Shown: piece after piece, positions 55,547-62,534 of the stretch
Position numbering within the stretch: the first letter of the stretch is position 1
Layout: each line of letters begins with the position of its first letter
Translations under genes and position numbers: made by a program
The notes under the pieces: generated by a model
What the model was told of the DNA's origin: nothing
Databases searched by the model: none
What the model saw: the letters and a program-made list of their open reading frames with translations, nothing else
Assembly (NCBI GenBank): GCA_003577315.1
Contig: QEVK01000020.1
Coordinates: 1 to 62,534, forward strand
Origin: Hyphomicrobiales bacterium
GTDB lineage: Bacteria > Pseudomonadota > Alphaproteobacteria > Rhizobiales > Rhizobiaceae
Direction: 5' to 3'
Length of the DNA: 62,534 bases

Positions 55547-56409
55547 GCGCGGTGGCGCAACCGGCCGGCCGCGCCGCGCCGCGCGCGGTCATCGACGCCG
55601 GCATGGGCGCCGGTACGGGCGCGGCGCGGGCGGCCTGGGCGGCCGCCCTTCGCCGGCGGCTCGTCCATGCCGGGCTCGGCCTGACGGGCCTTGCCGTGCT
55701 GCTTGCGCTGTGGTGGGCGGGCACCGGGCCCTTCGCGGCCGAGGGCGGCTTTGCCCGGCGCTTCTCGCCGGCCGCCGCGTTTCCCGCCCTGTTCGGCCTG
55801 CTCGCCGGCTCCGATCTTTCGCTCCACGTCCTCGTCAGCCTCAAGCGGGTGCTGGTCGGGCTCGCGCTCGCGCTCGCCGTCGGCGTGCCGGTCGGGCTGC
55901 TCGTCGGCGCCTCGCGGCGGGCCGAGGCCGCCACCACGCCCGCCTTCCAGTTCCTGCGCATGGTCTCGCCGCTGTCGTGGATGCCGATCGCGGTGATGGT
56001 GTTCGGCATCGGCGACGCGCCGATCTATTTCCTGCTCGCCTTCGCGGCGGTGTGGCCGATCCTGCTCAACACCGCCGCCGGCGTGCGCCAGCTCGACCCG
56101 CACTGGCTCCTGCTCGCCCGCAGCCTTGCCGCCACCGGCGGCGAGACGCTGCTGCGGGTGATCGTGCCCGGCGTGCTCGGCCACGTGCTGACCGGCCTGC
56201 GCCTGGCCATCGGCATAAGCTGGATCGTGCTGGTGCCGTGCGAGATGCTGGGCGTGCAGGCCGGCCTCGGCTATTTCGTGCTCGATACGCGCGACCGCCT
56301 CGCCTATCCCGAGCTGATGGCCACCGTCGTCGCCATCGGGGTCGTGGGCTACGGCCTCGACGCCGCCGCCCGCGCCGCGCTGCGGCGGCTGGCGCCGGAC
56401 AAGGGCTGA
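55543..56409 (+). CDS. ABC transporter permease, SsuC/TauC-type
   Basis: 288 residues, about six helices. SsuC-like blocks: SLHVLVSLKRVLVGLALALA, GVPVGLLVGASRRAEA, PLSWMPIAVMVFGIGDAPIY, the EAA loop ARSLAATGGETLLRVIVPGV, and LGYFVLDTRDRLAYPELMA. Overlaps the binding-protein stop (ATGA at 55543). The first 35 residues are an Ala/Gly-rich extension before the first helix. Last gene of the AhpD-flavoprotein-transporter operon. Confidence 0.87.
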   Translation: MSAVAQPAGRAAPRAVIDAGMGAGTGAARAAWAAALRRRLVHAGLGLTGLAVLLALWWAGTGPFAAEGGFARRFSPAAAFPALFGLLAGSDLSLHVLVSLKRVLVGLALALAVGVPVGLLVGASRRAEAATTPAFQFLRMVSPLSWMPIAVMVFGIGDAPIYFLLAFAAVWPILLNTAAGVRQLDPHWLLLARSLAATGGETLLRVIVPGVLGHVLTGLRLAIGISWIVLVPCEMLGVQAGLGYFVLDTRDRLAYPELMATVVAIGVVGYGLDAAARAALRRLAPDKG

Positions 56410-56511
56410 GGCCCCGGATTTGCGCCCCGGCATCGATGTCCGGGGCTTAACCTGTCGTTTGCTCCGTCGCGCTATCGTGGCCGCCCCCGAAGGACACGCG
56501 GACACGACGTC

Positions 56512-57702
56512 TTGAGCCAGCTCGTATTCATCTCCCTGCTCAATCCGCTGCTGTCGATGGTCCTTGCGGCGGCGTTCTTCGCGTTGTGGATGTTCCGGCG
56601 CGGCAACCGCTACGTGGCGCGGCTCGTCCTGTGCTATCTCGCCGTCGCCGCCGGCTTCTCGCTGCAATCCTTCGATTTCGGCCTCGGCTACGAGGCGTCG
56701 CGCTTCCTGTCGAACCTGCTGTTCTTCGGCGCGCTCTACCTGTTCGCCAGCGCGCTTCTGGCAAGGCAGGGCCTGGCCGTGCCGGTGGCGCAGCTTCTTT
56801 CCTGCATCGGCCTCGCCATGGCGGTGACGGGCTGGTTCCTGTGGGTGCGGCCCGATTTCGCCGCCCGCGTGTTAGCGGTCAATTTCGGGCTGGGCGCCAT
56901 GTGCGTGGTCACGACGCTGCGGCTGCGGCTGGCCGCGCGCCAGACGGTGGTCGACCGGCTGGTGATGCTGATGACGGGCGTGCGCGCGCTCGAGTTCTTC
57001 GTGCGCCCGCCGCTGGTGGCGCTGTTCGGCGGCGCCGCCGGCCAGCAGGTCGACATCACCTCGCCCTACTGGCTGGCGACCAGCCTCGCCACCATCGTCT
57101 TCTCGCTGCTGATCGCGCTGACCGTGCTGACGGCGGTGGCGCTCGACACCATCCACGAGCTTCAGGCCGAATCGCAGACCGACCCGCTGTCGCGGCTGCT
57201 CAACCGGCGCGGCTTCGAGCAGCGCGGCGCGGCGCTGATCGGGGAGTGCGCGGCCGCCGGGGTGCCGGTGACGCTGGTGCTGGCCGACCTCGACCACTTC
57301 AAGGCCATCAACGACAATCACGGCCACGCCGCCGGCGACGCCGTCATCGCCGCCTTCGCCGAGCGGCTGCGCTGCGCCATGGGGCCGCGGGCGCTGGCCG
57401 GGCGCATCGGCGGCGAGGAGTTCGCCGTGCTTTTGCCGCTGGCCGATCCCGGCGCGGCCAGGCTGTTCGCCGAGGCCGTGCGCGCGCTGCCCGCGGGCGG
57501 CGGCGTCGAGGCCCTGCCGCCGGGCGCGTGGGTGACGGCCAGCTTCGGCATCGCCGAGCGGCAGGACGGCGAGGGGCTGGAGGCGCTGATGCGCCGCGCC
57601 GACGCCGCGCTCTACCGCGCCAAGCGCGCCGGCCGCGACTGCGTGTGCCTCGCCCCGGCCGCCGAGGCCCGGCCCCCCGTCTCCGGCCGCAGGGCGGTCT
57701 GA
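56512..57702 (+). CDS. Diguanylate cyclase with N-terminal membrane domain (GGEEF)
   Basis: 396 residues from a TTG start at 56512; an ATG at 56557 is an alternative. Six hydrophobic helices (residues about 5-210) anchor a C-terminal GGDEF domain: TDPLSRLLNRRGFEQR, LADLDHFKAINDNHGHAAGD, GRIGGEEFAVLLP with GGEEF at about 300-304, and MRRADAALYRAKRAGRD. The active-site motif is intact, so c-di-GMP synthesis is expected. The RxxD inhibitory site is missing (RALA at 293-296), so product inhibition at that site is unlikely. The membrane part is an unassigned sensor. Confidence 0.85.
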   Translation: MSQLVFISLLNPLLSMVLAAAFFALWMFRRGNRYVARLVLCYLAVAAGFSLQSFDFGLGYEASRFLSNLLFFGALYLFASALLARQGLAVPVAQLLSCIGLAMAVTGWFLWVRPDFAARVLAVNFGLGAMCVVTTLRLRLAARQTVVDRLVMLMTGVRALEFFVRPPLVALFGGAAGQQVDITSPYWLATSLATIVFSLLIALTVLTAVALDTIHELQAESQTDPLSRLLNRRGFEQRGAALIGECAAAGVPVTLVLADLDHFKAINDNHGHAAGDAVIAAFAERLRCAMGPRALAGRIGGEEFAVLLPLADPGAARLFAEAVRALPAGGGVEALPPGAWVTASFGIAERQDGEGLEALMRRADAALYRAKRAGRDCVCLAPAAEARPPVSGRRAV

Positions 57703-57876
57703 CCGGCGCCGCCTGCCGCGGCCCGGCGCATGGAAGGCGGCGGGGGCGGATCGGGCGTCGTCTGCGTCGTCATGCGGCCCGTTCAGCATCGGCCGGTGGC
57801 AGGCCGGTGGCAGGCCGATGACACCGCCGCCGCCGTCGCCTCGCCGCTGCCTTGCCGCCGCGCCGTCGCGGACGGC
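57703..57876. other. Intergenic region upstream of the thiamine operon
   Basis: Together with the promoter, riboswitch and leader this is a gap of more than 400 bases. This first part holds no gene I can support. It contains an 11-bp tandem repeat GGCCGGTGGCA (57791-57801 and 57802-57812) and otherwise only GC-rich unstructured sequence. Confidence 0.4.
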
Positions 57877-57906
57877 TTGACTGCGCGGTCGCAAGCTGCA
57901 TAGATC
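57877..57906 (+). promoter_or_regulatory. Promoter of the thiamine operon
   Basis: TTGACT (57877-57882), a 17-18-base spacer, then ATAGAT/TAGATC (57900-57906). Transcription would start near 57912, just before the riboswitch. Confidence 0.6.
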
Positions 57907-57914
57907 GCGTCATT

Positions 57915-58000
57915 CCGAGGGGTGCGCCAAGCGGCGCTGAGACGGCGGTGAGCCGGACCCTTGAACCTGATCCGGGTCATGCCGGCGTAGGAACGGAACA
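57915..58000 (+). ncRNA. TPP riboswitch (THI element)
   Basis: Conserved segments in order: GAGGGGTGCGCC at the 5' side, GCTGAGACGGCGGTGAGCC, ACCCTTGAACCTGATCCGGG with the hallmark CTGATCCGGGT, and CATGCCGGCGTAGGAACGG at the 3' side. The aptamer binds thiamine pyrophosphate and turns off thiamine genes; here it precedes thiX-Y-M-E-D. Confidence 0.95.
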
Positions 58001-58043
58001 AGGGCCGCCACCGGCACTCCTGCTCGCTTCCCCGCTTCGCCTG

Positions 58044-58072
58044 GATCTCCGTGATCGACACGTCGGGAGATC
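58044..58072 (+). promoter_or_regulatory. Hairpin sequestering the ribosome site of the thi leader ORF
   Basis: GATCTCC (58044-58050) pairs perfectly with GGAGATC (58066-58072); the 3' arm contains the GGGAG ribosome site 6 bases before the ATG at 58076. It lies about 45 bases after the aptamer and is a likely expression platform (inference). Confidence 0.5.
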
Positions 58073-58075
58073 GCC

Positions 58076-58120
58076 ATGCCGCATCCTTCGCACCCCCTGC
58101 CGCCGGCATCCTGTTTCTAG
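58076..58120 (+). CDS. 14-residue leader peptide of the thiamine operon
   Basis: MPHPSHPLPPASCF, then TAG at 58118. GGGAG stands at the right distance before the ATG, inside the hairpin at 58044-58072. The thiX ATG follows 10 bases after the stop and has no ribosome site of its own, so re-initiation is a reasonable model. The two frames differ (55 bases apart), so this is not a missed N-terminus of ThiX. Proline- and histidine-rich; no homologue known to me. Confidence 0.5.
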   Translation: MPHPSHPLPPASCF

Positions 58121-58130
58121 GCGCGCGCCG

Positions 58131-58874
58131 ATGGCCGCCCTCTCGCGCGCAGCGGTCGCGCTCGCCGTGCCGGTGGCGGCATGGCAGGCGCTGGTGCTCG
58201 TGCTTGCGCCGCCGCGCTACGTGCTGCCGGCCCCGGCCGAGGTGCTGGCCGCCGCCTGGCGCCAGCCGCAATACCTGGCCCACCACACGCTGGTGACGCT
58301 GTCCGAGATCGCGGCCGGCTTCGCCGCCGGCGCGGGCGTCGGCGTCGCCGTCGCCTTCGGGCTGGCGGCGCTGCCGCGGCTCGGCGCGCTGGTGTGGCCG
58401 CTGGTGCTCGTCGCGCAGGCGCTGCCGGTGTTCGTCGCCGCGCCGGTCCTGGTGCTGTGGTTCGGCTTCGGCATGGCCTCCAAGGTGGCGATGACCACGC
58501 TCATCATCTTCTTCCCCGTCGCCTCCGCCTTCGCCGACGGCCTCCGGCGCACCGACCGCGACCTGGTCGAGGCGGCGCAGCTCGCCCGCGCCTCGCACTG
58601 GCGCACGCTGGTCGACATCCGCCTGCCGCTGGCCCTGCCGTCGCTGGTCTCGGGCCTGCGCGTCGCCGCCCCACTGGCGCCGCTCGGCGCCGTCATCGGC
58701 GAGTGGGTCGGCGCCTCGGCCGGGCTCGGCTTCGTCATGGTGCAGGCCAACGCGCGCATGCAGACCGACACCGTCTTCGCCGCCATGGCCATCCTGGCCG
58801 TGCTGGCGCTCTCGCTTCGCGCGGCGGTCGACCGCCTCGCCCCCCGCCTCGCGCCCTGGGCGCGCGAGCGATGA
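58131..58874 (+). CDS. thiX: Thiamine-precursor (HMP) ABC transporter permease ThiX
   Basis: 247 residues, about six helices. SsuC/ThiX fold: PPRYVLPAPAEVLAAAWRQP, ALPVFVAAPVLVLWFGFGMA, FFPVASAFADGLRRTDRDLV, EAAQLARASHWRTLVDIRLP, GAVIGEWVGASAGLGFVMVQ. ThiX with ThiY and an ATPase ThiZ imports a pyrimidine thiamine precursor (N-formyl-4-amino-5-aminomethyl-2-methylpyrimidine or HMP). The assignment comes from the TPP riboswitch and the thi genes behind it. No ThiZ gene is in the window. Start at 58131; no ribosome site is seen. Confidence 0.87.
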   Translation: MAALSRAAVALAVPVAAWQALVLVLAPPRYVLPAPAEVLAAAWRQPQYLAHHTLVTLSEIAAGFAAGAGVGVAVAFGLAALPRLGALVWPLVLVAQALPVFVAAPVLVLWFGFGMASKVAMTTLIIFFPVASAFADGLRRTDRDLVEAAQLARASHWRTLVDIRLPLALPSLVSGLRVAAPLAPLGAVIGEWVGASAGLGFVMVQANARMQTDTVFAAMAILAVLALSLRAAVDRLAPRLAPWARER

Positions 58875-58905
58875 GCCCTGCCCTTCACCGACAACGGAGA
58901 GAACC

Positions 58906-59844
58906 GTGATCCGCATCCTCTTTTTCGCCATGCTCGCCGCGCTCGCGGCCGCCTCGCCCGCAAGGGCGCAGGACAGGCTGACCGTCCTGCTCGAATGGTT
59001 CGTCAATCCCGACCACGCGCCGCTGGTGGTGGCGCGCGAGCTCGGCCTGTTCGAGAAGGCGGGGCTCGCGGTCGAGCTGGTGCCGCCGGCCGACCCCTCC
59101 ATCGTGCCGCGCGCCGTCGCCTCCGGCCAGGCCGAGATCGGCATCCACTACCAGCCGAACCTCTATCTCGACCATGCCGCCGGCGTGCCGCTGGTGCGCT
59201 TCGGCACGCTGGTCGAGACGCCGCTCAACACGCTGACCGTGCTGGCCGACGGGCCGGTGCGCGCCATCGCCGACCTCGCCGGCAGGACGGTGGGCTTTTC
59301 CGTGTCCGGCTTCGAGGACGCCATGCTCGGCCGCATGCTGGCGAATGCCGGCGTCGACCCGGAGAGCGTGACGCTCGTCAACGTCAACTTCGCGCTGACG
59401 CCGTCGCTGCTCGGCGGCAAGGTCGACGCCACCATCGGCGGCTTCCGCAATTTCGAGCTGACCCAGATGCGGCTCGAAGGGGCCGAGGGCCGCGCCTTCT
59501 TCCCCGAGGAGCACGGCGTGCCGGCCTATGACGAGCTGATCTTCGTGACGAGGCCCGAGCTTGCCGGCGACGACCGGCTGAAGCGCTTCCTCGCCGCCGT
59601 GGAGCAGGGCGCCATCCATCTCACCAACCACCCGCAGGAAAGCTGGGAGCTGTTCGTGCGCGCCTATCCCGACCTCGACGACGCGCTCAACCGCCAGGCG
59701 TGGGCCGACACGCTGCCGCGCTTCGCCAAGCGGCCCTTCGCCCTCGACCGCGCGCGCTACGCCCGCTTCGGCGCCTTCCTCGCCGAGGCCGGGTTGATCG
59801 GGAAGGCGCCCGCCGTGGCCGACATCGCGGTGGAGCTGCAATGA
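58906..59844 (+). CDS. thiY: Thiamine-precursor-binding protein ThiY
   Basis: 312 residues, GTG start at 58906 after GGAGAGAACC. Signal peptide (ILFFAMLAALAAASPARA, cleavage near AQD). NMT1/THI5-like binding fold: RLTVLLEWFVNPDHAPLVVA, IGIHYQPNLYLDHAAGVPLV, FSVSGFEDAMLGRMLANAGV, NFALTPSLLGGKVDATIGG. The LEWFPNxxH-type opening motif (here LEWFVNPDHAP) is typical of pyrimidine binders. Stop overlaps thiM. Confidence 0.9.
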   Translation: MIRILFFAMLAALAAASPARAQDRLTVLLEWFVNPDHAPLVVARELGLFEKAGLAVELVPPADPSIVPRAVASGQAEIGIHYQPNLYLDHAAGVPLVRFGTLVETPLNTLTVLADGPVRAIADLAGRTVGFSVSGFEDAMLGRMLANAGVDPESVTLVNVNFALTPSLLGGKVDATIGGFRNFELTQMRLEGAEGRAFFPEEHGVPAYDELIFVTRPELAGDDRLKRFLAAVEQGAIHLTNHPQESWELFVRAYPDLDDALNRQAWADTLPRFAKRPFALDRARYARFGAFLAEAGLIGKAPAVADIAVELQ

Positions 59845-60593
59845 GCGCGCTGCCCCTCTCCACGGCCGAGGTGCCGCGGCGCGCCGCCGCCGCGCTCGAG
59901 CGCCTGCGCGCCGGCCGCCCGCGCGTCCACGCGGTGATGAACACGGTGGCGCAGAAGCTGGTGGCCGACGGGCTGTCGGCGCTGGGCGCGATCCCGTCCA
60001 TGACCGTGTCGCAGGACGAGATCGCCGGCTTCGTGGCCCGGGCCGATGCGCTCGCCGTCAATCTCGGCACGCTCGACGCCGCCCGCCGCGCGGCCGTTTC
60101 GCTGGCGCTCGACGCGGCGGCCGCGCGCGGCCTGCCCTGGGCGCTCGACCCGGCCCATTGCGACTACTCGCCGCCGCGCGCCGCCTTCGCGCGGGAACTG
60201 CTGGCCCGCCGGCCCGCCGTGCTGCGCGCCAACGCCGCCGAGCACGACCTGCTCGCCGTGCCCGACGGCGTCGTCTCGGTCAGGACCGGCGAGATCGACC
60301 GGATCGCGCTCGCCGGCGCGGCGCTCATCGTCGAGAACGGCCACCCGTGGACGGCGGCGGTGACGGGCACCGGCTGCCTGTCGGGGGCGGCGGTCGCCGC
60401 CTTCCTCGCCGTCGAGCCCGAACCCTTCGCCGCCGCCGCTTCCGCCATGCTGGCCATCGGCGTGGCGGCCGGGCTCGCCGCGCCGCACGCGCGCGGGCCG
60501 GGCAGCTTCGAGCCCGCCCTCCTCGACGCGCTCGCCGGCCTTCGCCCCGACGATCTCCTCCGCCACGCAAGGGTCCGCCATGAACAGAGTTGA
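59841..60593 (+). CDS. thiM: Hydroxyethylthiazole kinase ThiM
   Basis: 250 residues. Phosphorylates 4-methyl-5-(2-hydroxyethyl)thiazole in salvage. Blocks: RPRVHAVMNTVAQKLVADGL, ALGAIPSMTVSQDEI, ADALAVNLGTLDAARR, ALDPAHCDYSPPRAAFA and the catalytic loop AVTGTGCLSGAAVAAFLAVE with the conserved Cys. Begins in an ATGA overlap with thiY and overlaps thiE by 14 bases at its end. Length is a little shorter than E. coli ThiM (262). Confidence 0.9.
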   Translation: MSALPLSTAEVPRRAAAALERLRAGRPRVHAVMNTVAQKLVADGLSALGAIPSMTVSQDEIAGFVARADALAVNLGTLDAARRAAVSLALDAAAARGLPWALDPAHCDYSPPRAAFARELLARRPAVLRANAAEHDLLAVPDGVVSVRTGEIDRIALAGAALIVENGHPWTAAVTGTGCLSGAAVAAFLAVEPEPFAAAASAMLAIGVAAGLAAPHARGPGSFEPALLDALAGLRPDDLLRHARVRHEQS

Positions 60594-61242
60594 CTACCGC
60601 CTCAACGCCATCGTCGACAGCAGCCTGCGCGACGCCGGCGACCTCGCCGCGCTGGCGGCGCTCGCCGCCCGCAACGGCGCCACCGTCGTCCAGTACCGCG
60701 ACAAGGACGCCTCCACCCGCGCCATGGTCGCGCAGGCGGCGGCGATCCGCGCCGCGCTCGCCGGCACCGGCGTGCCCCTTCTCGTCAACGACCGCGTCGA
60801 CGTCGCGCTCGCGGCGGGCGCCGACGGCGTGCATCTGGGCCGCGACGACATGGAGCCGGCCGCCGCGCGCCGCCTGCTCGGGCCGGCGGCGATCATCGGC
60901 CTCACCGTCAAGAACGGGGCCGACGCCGAAGCGGCCATCGCCGCGCCCGTCGACTATGCCTGCATCGGCGGCGTGTTCGCCACGCTGTCGAAGCAGAACC
61001 CCGACGCCCCGCTCGGGCTCGACGGCTTCGCCGCGCTTCGCGCCCGCATCGCGGCGGCGCGGCCGGGCCTGCCGGTCGGGGCCATCGCCGGCATCGACGC
61101 CGCGCGGGCCGGCGCGGCGGTGCTGCGCGGCGCCTCCGGCGTCGCCGTCATCTCCGCCATCTTCCGCGCGCCGGACGTCGCCGCCGCCACGCGGGCGCTG
61201 CGCGGGGCGGTCGACGCCGCGCTGGGGCGGGTGCGGCCATGA
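60580..61242 (+). CDS. thiE: Thiamine-phosphate synthase ThiE
   Basis: 220 residues, TIM barrel joining HMP-PP and thiazole phosphate. Pyrophosphate and Mg sites: [33 protein letters not shown] with [40 protein letters not shown] and [12 protein letters not shown]. The usual T-T-K loop is replaced by [10 protein letters not shown], a variant seen in this lineage. Overlaps thiM by 14 bases and thiD by four. Confidence 0.9.
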   Translation: MNRVDYRLNAIVDSSLRDAGDLAALAALAARNGATVVQYRDKDASTRAMVAQAAAIRAALAGTGVPLLVNDRVDVALAAGADGVHLGRDDMEPAAARRLLGPAAIIGLTVKNGADAEAAIAAPVDYACIGGVFATLSKQNPDAPLGLDGFAALRARIAAARPGLPVGAIAGIDAARAGAAVLRGASGVAVISAIFRAPDVAAATRALRGAVDAALGRVRP

Positions 61243-62039
61243 CGGCGATCGCGCTCACCGTCGCCGGCTCCGACAGCGGCGGCGGCGCCGGCATCCAGGC
61301 GGACCTGAAGACCTTCTCGGCGCTCGGCGTGTTCGGCACCAGCGCCGTCACCGCCGTCACCGCCCAGAACACGCTGGGCGTGACCGCCGTCGAGGACGTC
61401 TCGCCCGCCGTCATCGCCGCCCAGATCGACGCCGTCTGCACCGACATGGCCGTCGGCGCGGTCAAGGTAGGCATGGTCTCGCGCGTCGAGACCATCGAGG
61501 CCGTCGCCGACCGGCTTGCCCGCCACGGCCTGCGCCCGGTGCTCGATCCCGTCATGGTCGCCACCTCCGGCGACCGGCTGCTTAAGGCGGACGCCATCGG
61601 CGCGCTCAAGGCGCGGCTGCTGCCGCTTTGCCTGCTCGCCACGCCCAACCTGCCGGAGGCCGCGCTGCTGACCGGCACGCCGGTCGCGGCCGACGAGGCG
61701 GCGATGGCGGCGCAGGCGCACGCCCTCGTCGCCGCCGGCGCGGGCGCGGCGCTGGTCAAGGGCGGCCACGGCGACGGCGACGCCAGCGTCGACATCTTCT
61801 TCGACGGCGTCGAGACGCTGCGCCTCGCCGCCCCGCGCCTCGCCACCGGCAACACCCATGGCACCGGCTGCACGCTGTCGGCGGCCGTCGCCGCCGGGCT
61901 GGCGCGCGGGCTTTTGCTGCGCGCGGCGGTGCGCGAGGCCAAGGACTACCTCCACGCTGCACTCGCCGCCGGGGCCGGCCTTTCCATCGGCAGGGGCAGC
62001 GGCCCGGTCCACCACTTCCACCGCTGGTGGCCGGCCTGA
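61239..62039 (+). CDS. thiD: Hydroxymethylpyrimidine/phosphomethylpyrimidine kinase ThiD
   Basis: 266 residues. Phosphorylates HMP and HMP-P. Blocks: [92 protein letters not shown] and the anion-hole [20 protein letters not shown]. Complete. Start overlaps thiE by four bases; stop overlaps the TRAP gene by one (TGATG). Confidence 0.93.
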   Translation: MTAIALTVAGSDSGGGAGIQADLKTFSALGVFGTSAVTAVTAQNTLGVTAVEDVSPAVIAAQIDAVCTDMAVGAVKVGMVSRVETIEAVADRLARHGLRPVLDPVMVATSGDRLLKADAIGALKARLLPLCLLATPNLPEAALLTGTPVAADEAAMAAQAHALVAAGAGAALVKGGHGDGDASVDIFFDGVETLRLAAPRLATGNTHGTGCTLSAAVAAGLARGLLLRAAVREAKDYLHAALAAGAGLSIGRGSGPVHHFHRWWPA

Positions 62040-62534
62040 TGGGCGCGGCGGCGGCAACGGTCGCGTCGCGGCTGGCCGGGGGGCTGGCCAGGGGGCTTGA
62101 GCGCGCGCTTCATGCCGCCTGCGGCATCGTGCTGGCGCTGGCGCTGGCGCTGGTCTTCGCCACCACGCTCCAGCGCTACGCGCTTTCCAGCGGCTATCTC
62201 GGGGCCGAGGAGGCGGCGACGTGGCTGCTGCTGCTGGTCGCCTGCCTCGGCTTTCCGCTCGTCGCCGACGGGCCGCTCGCCATGCGGGTCGAGCTCTACG
62301 CGCCGGCGCCGGGCGGGCGCGGCGAGGCGCTGCGCGCCGCGCTCGCCGAGGCGTTCGTGCTCGCCGCCTGCCTGGCGCTGGCGCTGGCCGGGGCGAAGGC
62401 CGCGCTCGCCGTCGGCGGCACCTCGCCGCTGCTCGGCCTCGGCGAGTGGCTGCGCCCGGCCGCGCTCGCGGCTTCCGGCGCCGCCGCCTTCGTCCTGCGC
62501 GCGCTCGTCCTTGCCGGGCAGGGCAGGGCGCGCC
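62039..62534 (+). CDS. TRAP transporter small permease, DctQ-type (partial, runs off the window)
   Basis: 165 codons visible. Four hydrophobic helices with the DctQ pattern: TTLQRYALSSGYLGAEEAAT, then WLLLLVACLGFPLVADGPLA and MRVELY, the place where family members have a short polar segment after helix 2. It starts in a TGATG overlap with thiD, so it belongs to the TPP-riboswitch operon by position. DctQ proteins work with a large permease (DctM) and a periplasmic DctP, expected beyond the window. A thiamine-related ligand is an inference from context. Confidence 0.7.
   Translation, partial: MGAAAATVASRLAGGLARGLERALHAACGIVLALALALVFATTLQRYALSSGYLGAEEAATWLLLLVACLGFPLVADGPLAMRVELYAPAPGGRGEALRAALAEAFVLAACLALALAGAKAALAVGGTSPLLGLGEWLRPAALAASGAAAFVLRALVLAGQGRAR

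Overview
This window is a very GC-rich stretch of bacterial chromosome, almost fully coding, in tightly packed operons with many ATGA and TGATG stop/start overlaps. Gene content (StcD-like demethylase, MttB-like methyltransferase, two Liv-type transporter clusters, an AtuA-type acyl-CoA cluster, L-2-hydroxyglutarate oxidase, TPP and cobalamin riboswitches) suggests an alphaproteobacterium, most likely Hyphomicrobiales (Rhizobiales). That is inference from gene families, not a phylogeny. I see no tRNA or rRNA gene, insertion sequence, phage gene or CRISPR array.

Layout. (1) 1-5670, minus strand: cobalamin operon. A sigma70-like promoter and cobalamin riboswitch lead into a TonB receptor, a periplasmic binding protein, a permease, an ATPase and cobD/cbiB (cut by the window edge). 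(2) 5899-9654: L-2-hydroxyglutarate oxidase; an AidB-like acyl-CoA dehydrogenase divergent from a PaaX-like repressor. (3) 9744-17894: a ProXWV-type betaine transporter, a LysR regulator, and a divergent pair made of a non-pyrrolysine MttB-like methyltransferase and a trimethylamine-dehydrogenase/StcD-like flavoprotein; probably quaternary-amine uptake and demethylation. (4) 17981-21952: Tex, a MOSC protein and a glutathione transferase. (5) 22027-31908: an atuA-C-D-F-E-araC operon (biotin carboxylase, carboxyltransferase, acyl-CoA dehydrogenase, hydratase, AtuA, AraC regulator) divergent from a second acyl-CoA dehydrogenase; resembles acyclic-terpene / methyl-branched acyl-CoA catabolism. (6) 32081-40395: an FCD-GntR regulator with a clear operator, then livGHMJF, an acyl-CoA synthetase and a PaaG-like isomerase; probably uptake and activation of a carboxylic acid. 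(7) 40421-51623: a divergent AraC regulator and a long minus-strand operon hyuB-hyuA-livGFHM-binding protein-class III aminotransferase; my best guess is import and ATP-dependent opening of a lactam/hydantoin-type ring followed by transamination. (8) 51836-57702: AhpD-like protein, acyl-CoA-dehydrogenase-fold flavoprotein and an SsuBAC/TauBAC-type transporter, then a GGEEF diguanylate cyclase. (9) 57877-62534: promoter, TPP riboswitch, a 14-codon leader ORF, thiX, thiY, thiM, thiE, thiD and the start of a TRAP small permease; a thiamine precursor salvage operon.

The parts most worth a second look are the hyuBA/Liv/aminotransferase operon, the TPP riboswitch whose predicted sequestered ribosome site belongs to a tiny leader ORF rather than thiX, the TRAP permease coupled to thiD while no thiZ is seen, and the MttB-like/StcD-like pair with no corrinoid protein in view and a lost Fe-S cysteine. 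Motifs and coordinates were read by eye; functions of the catabolic clusters are inferences.
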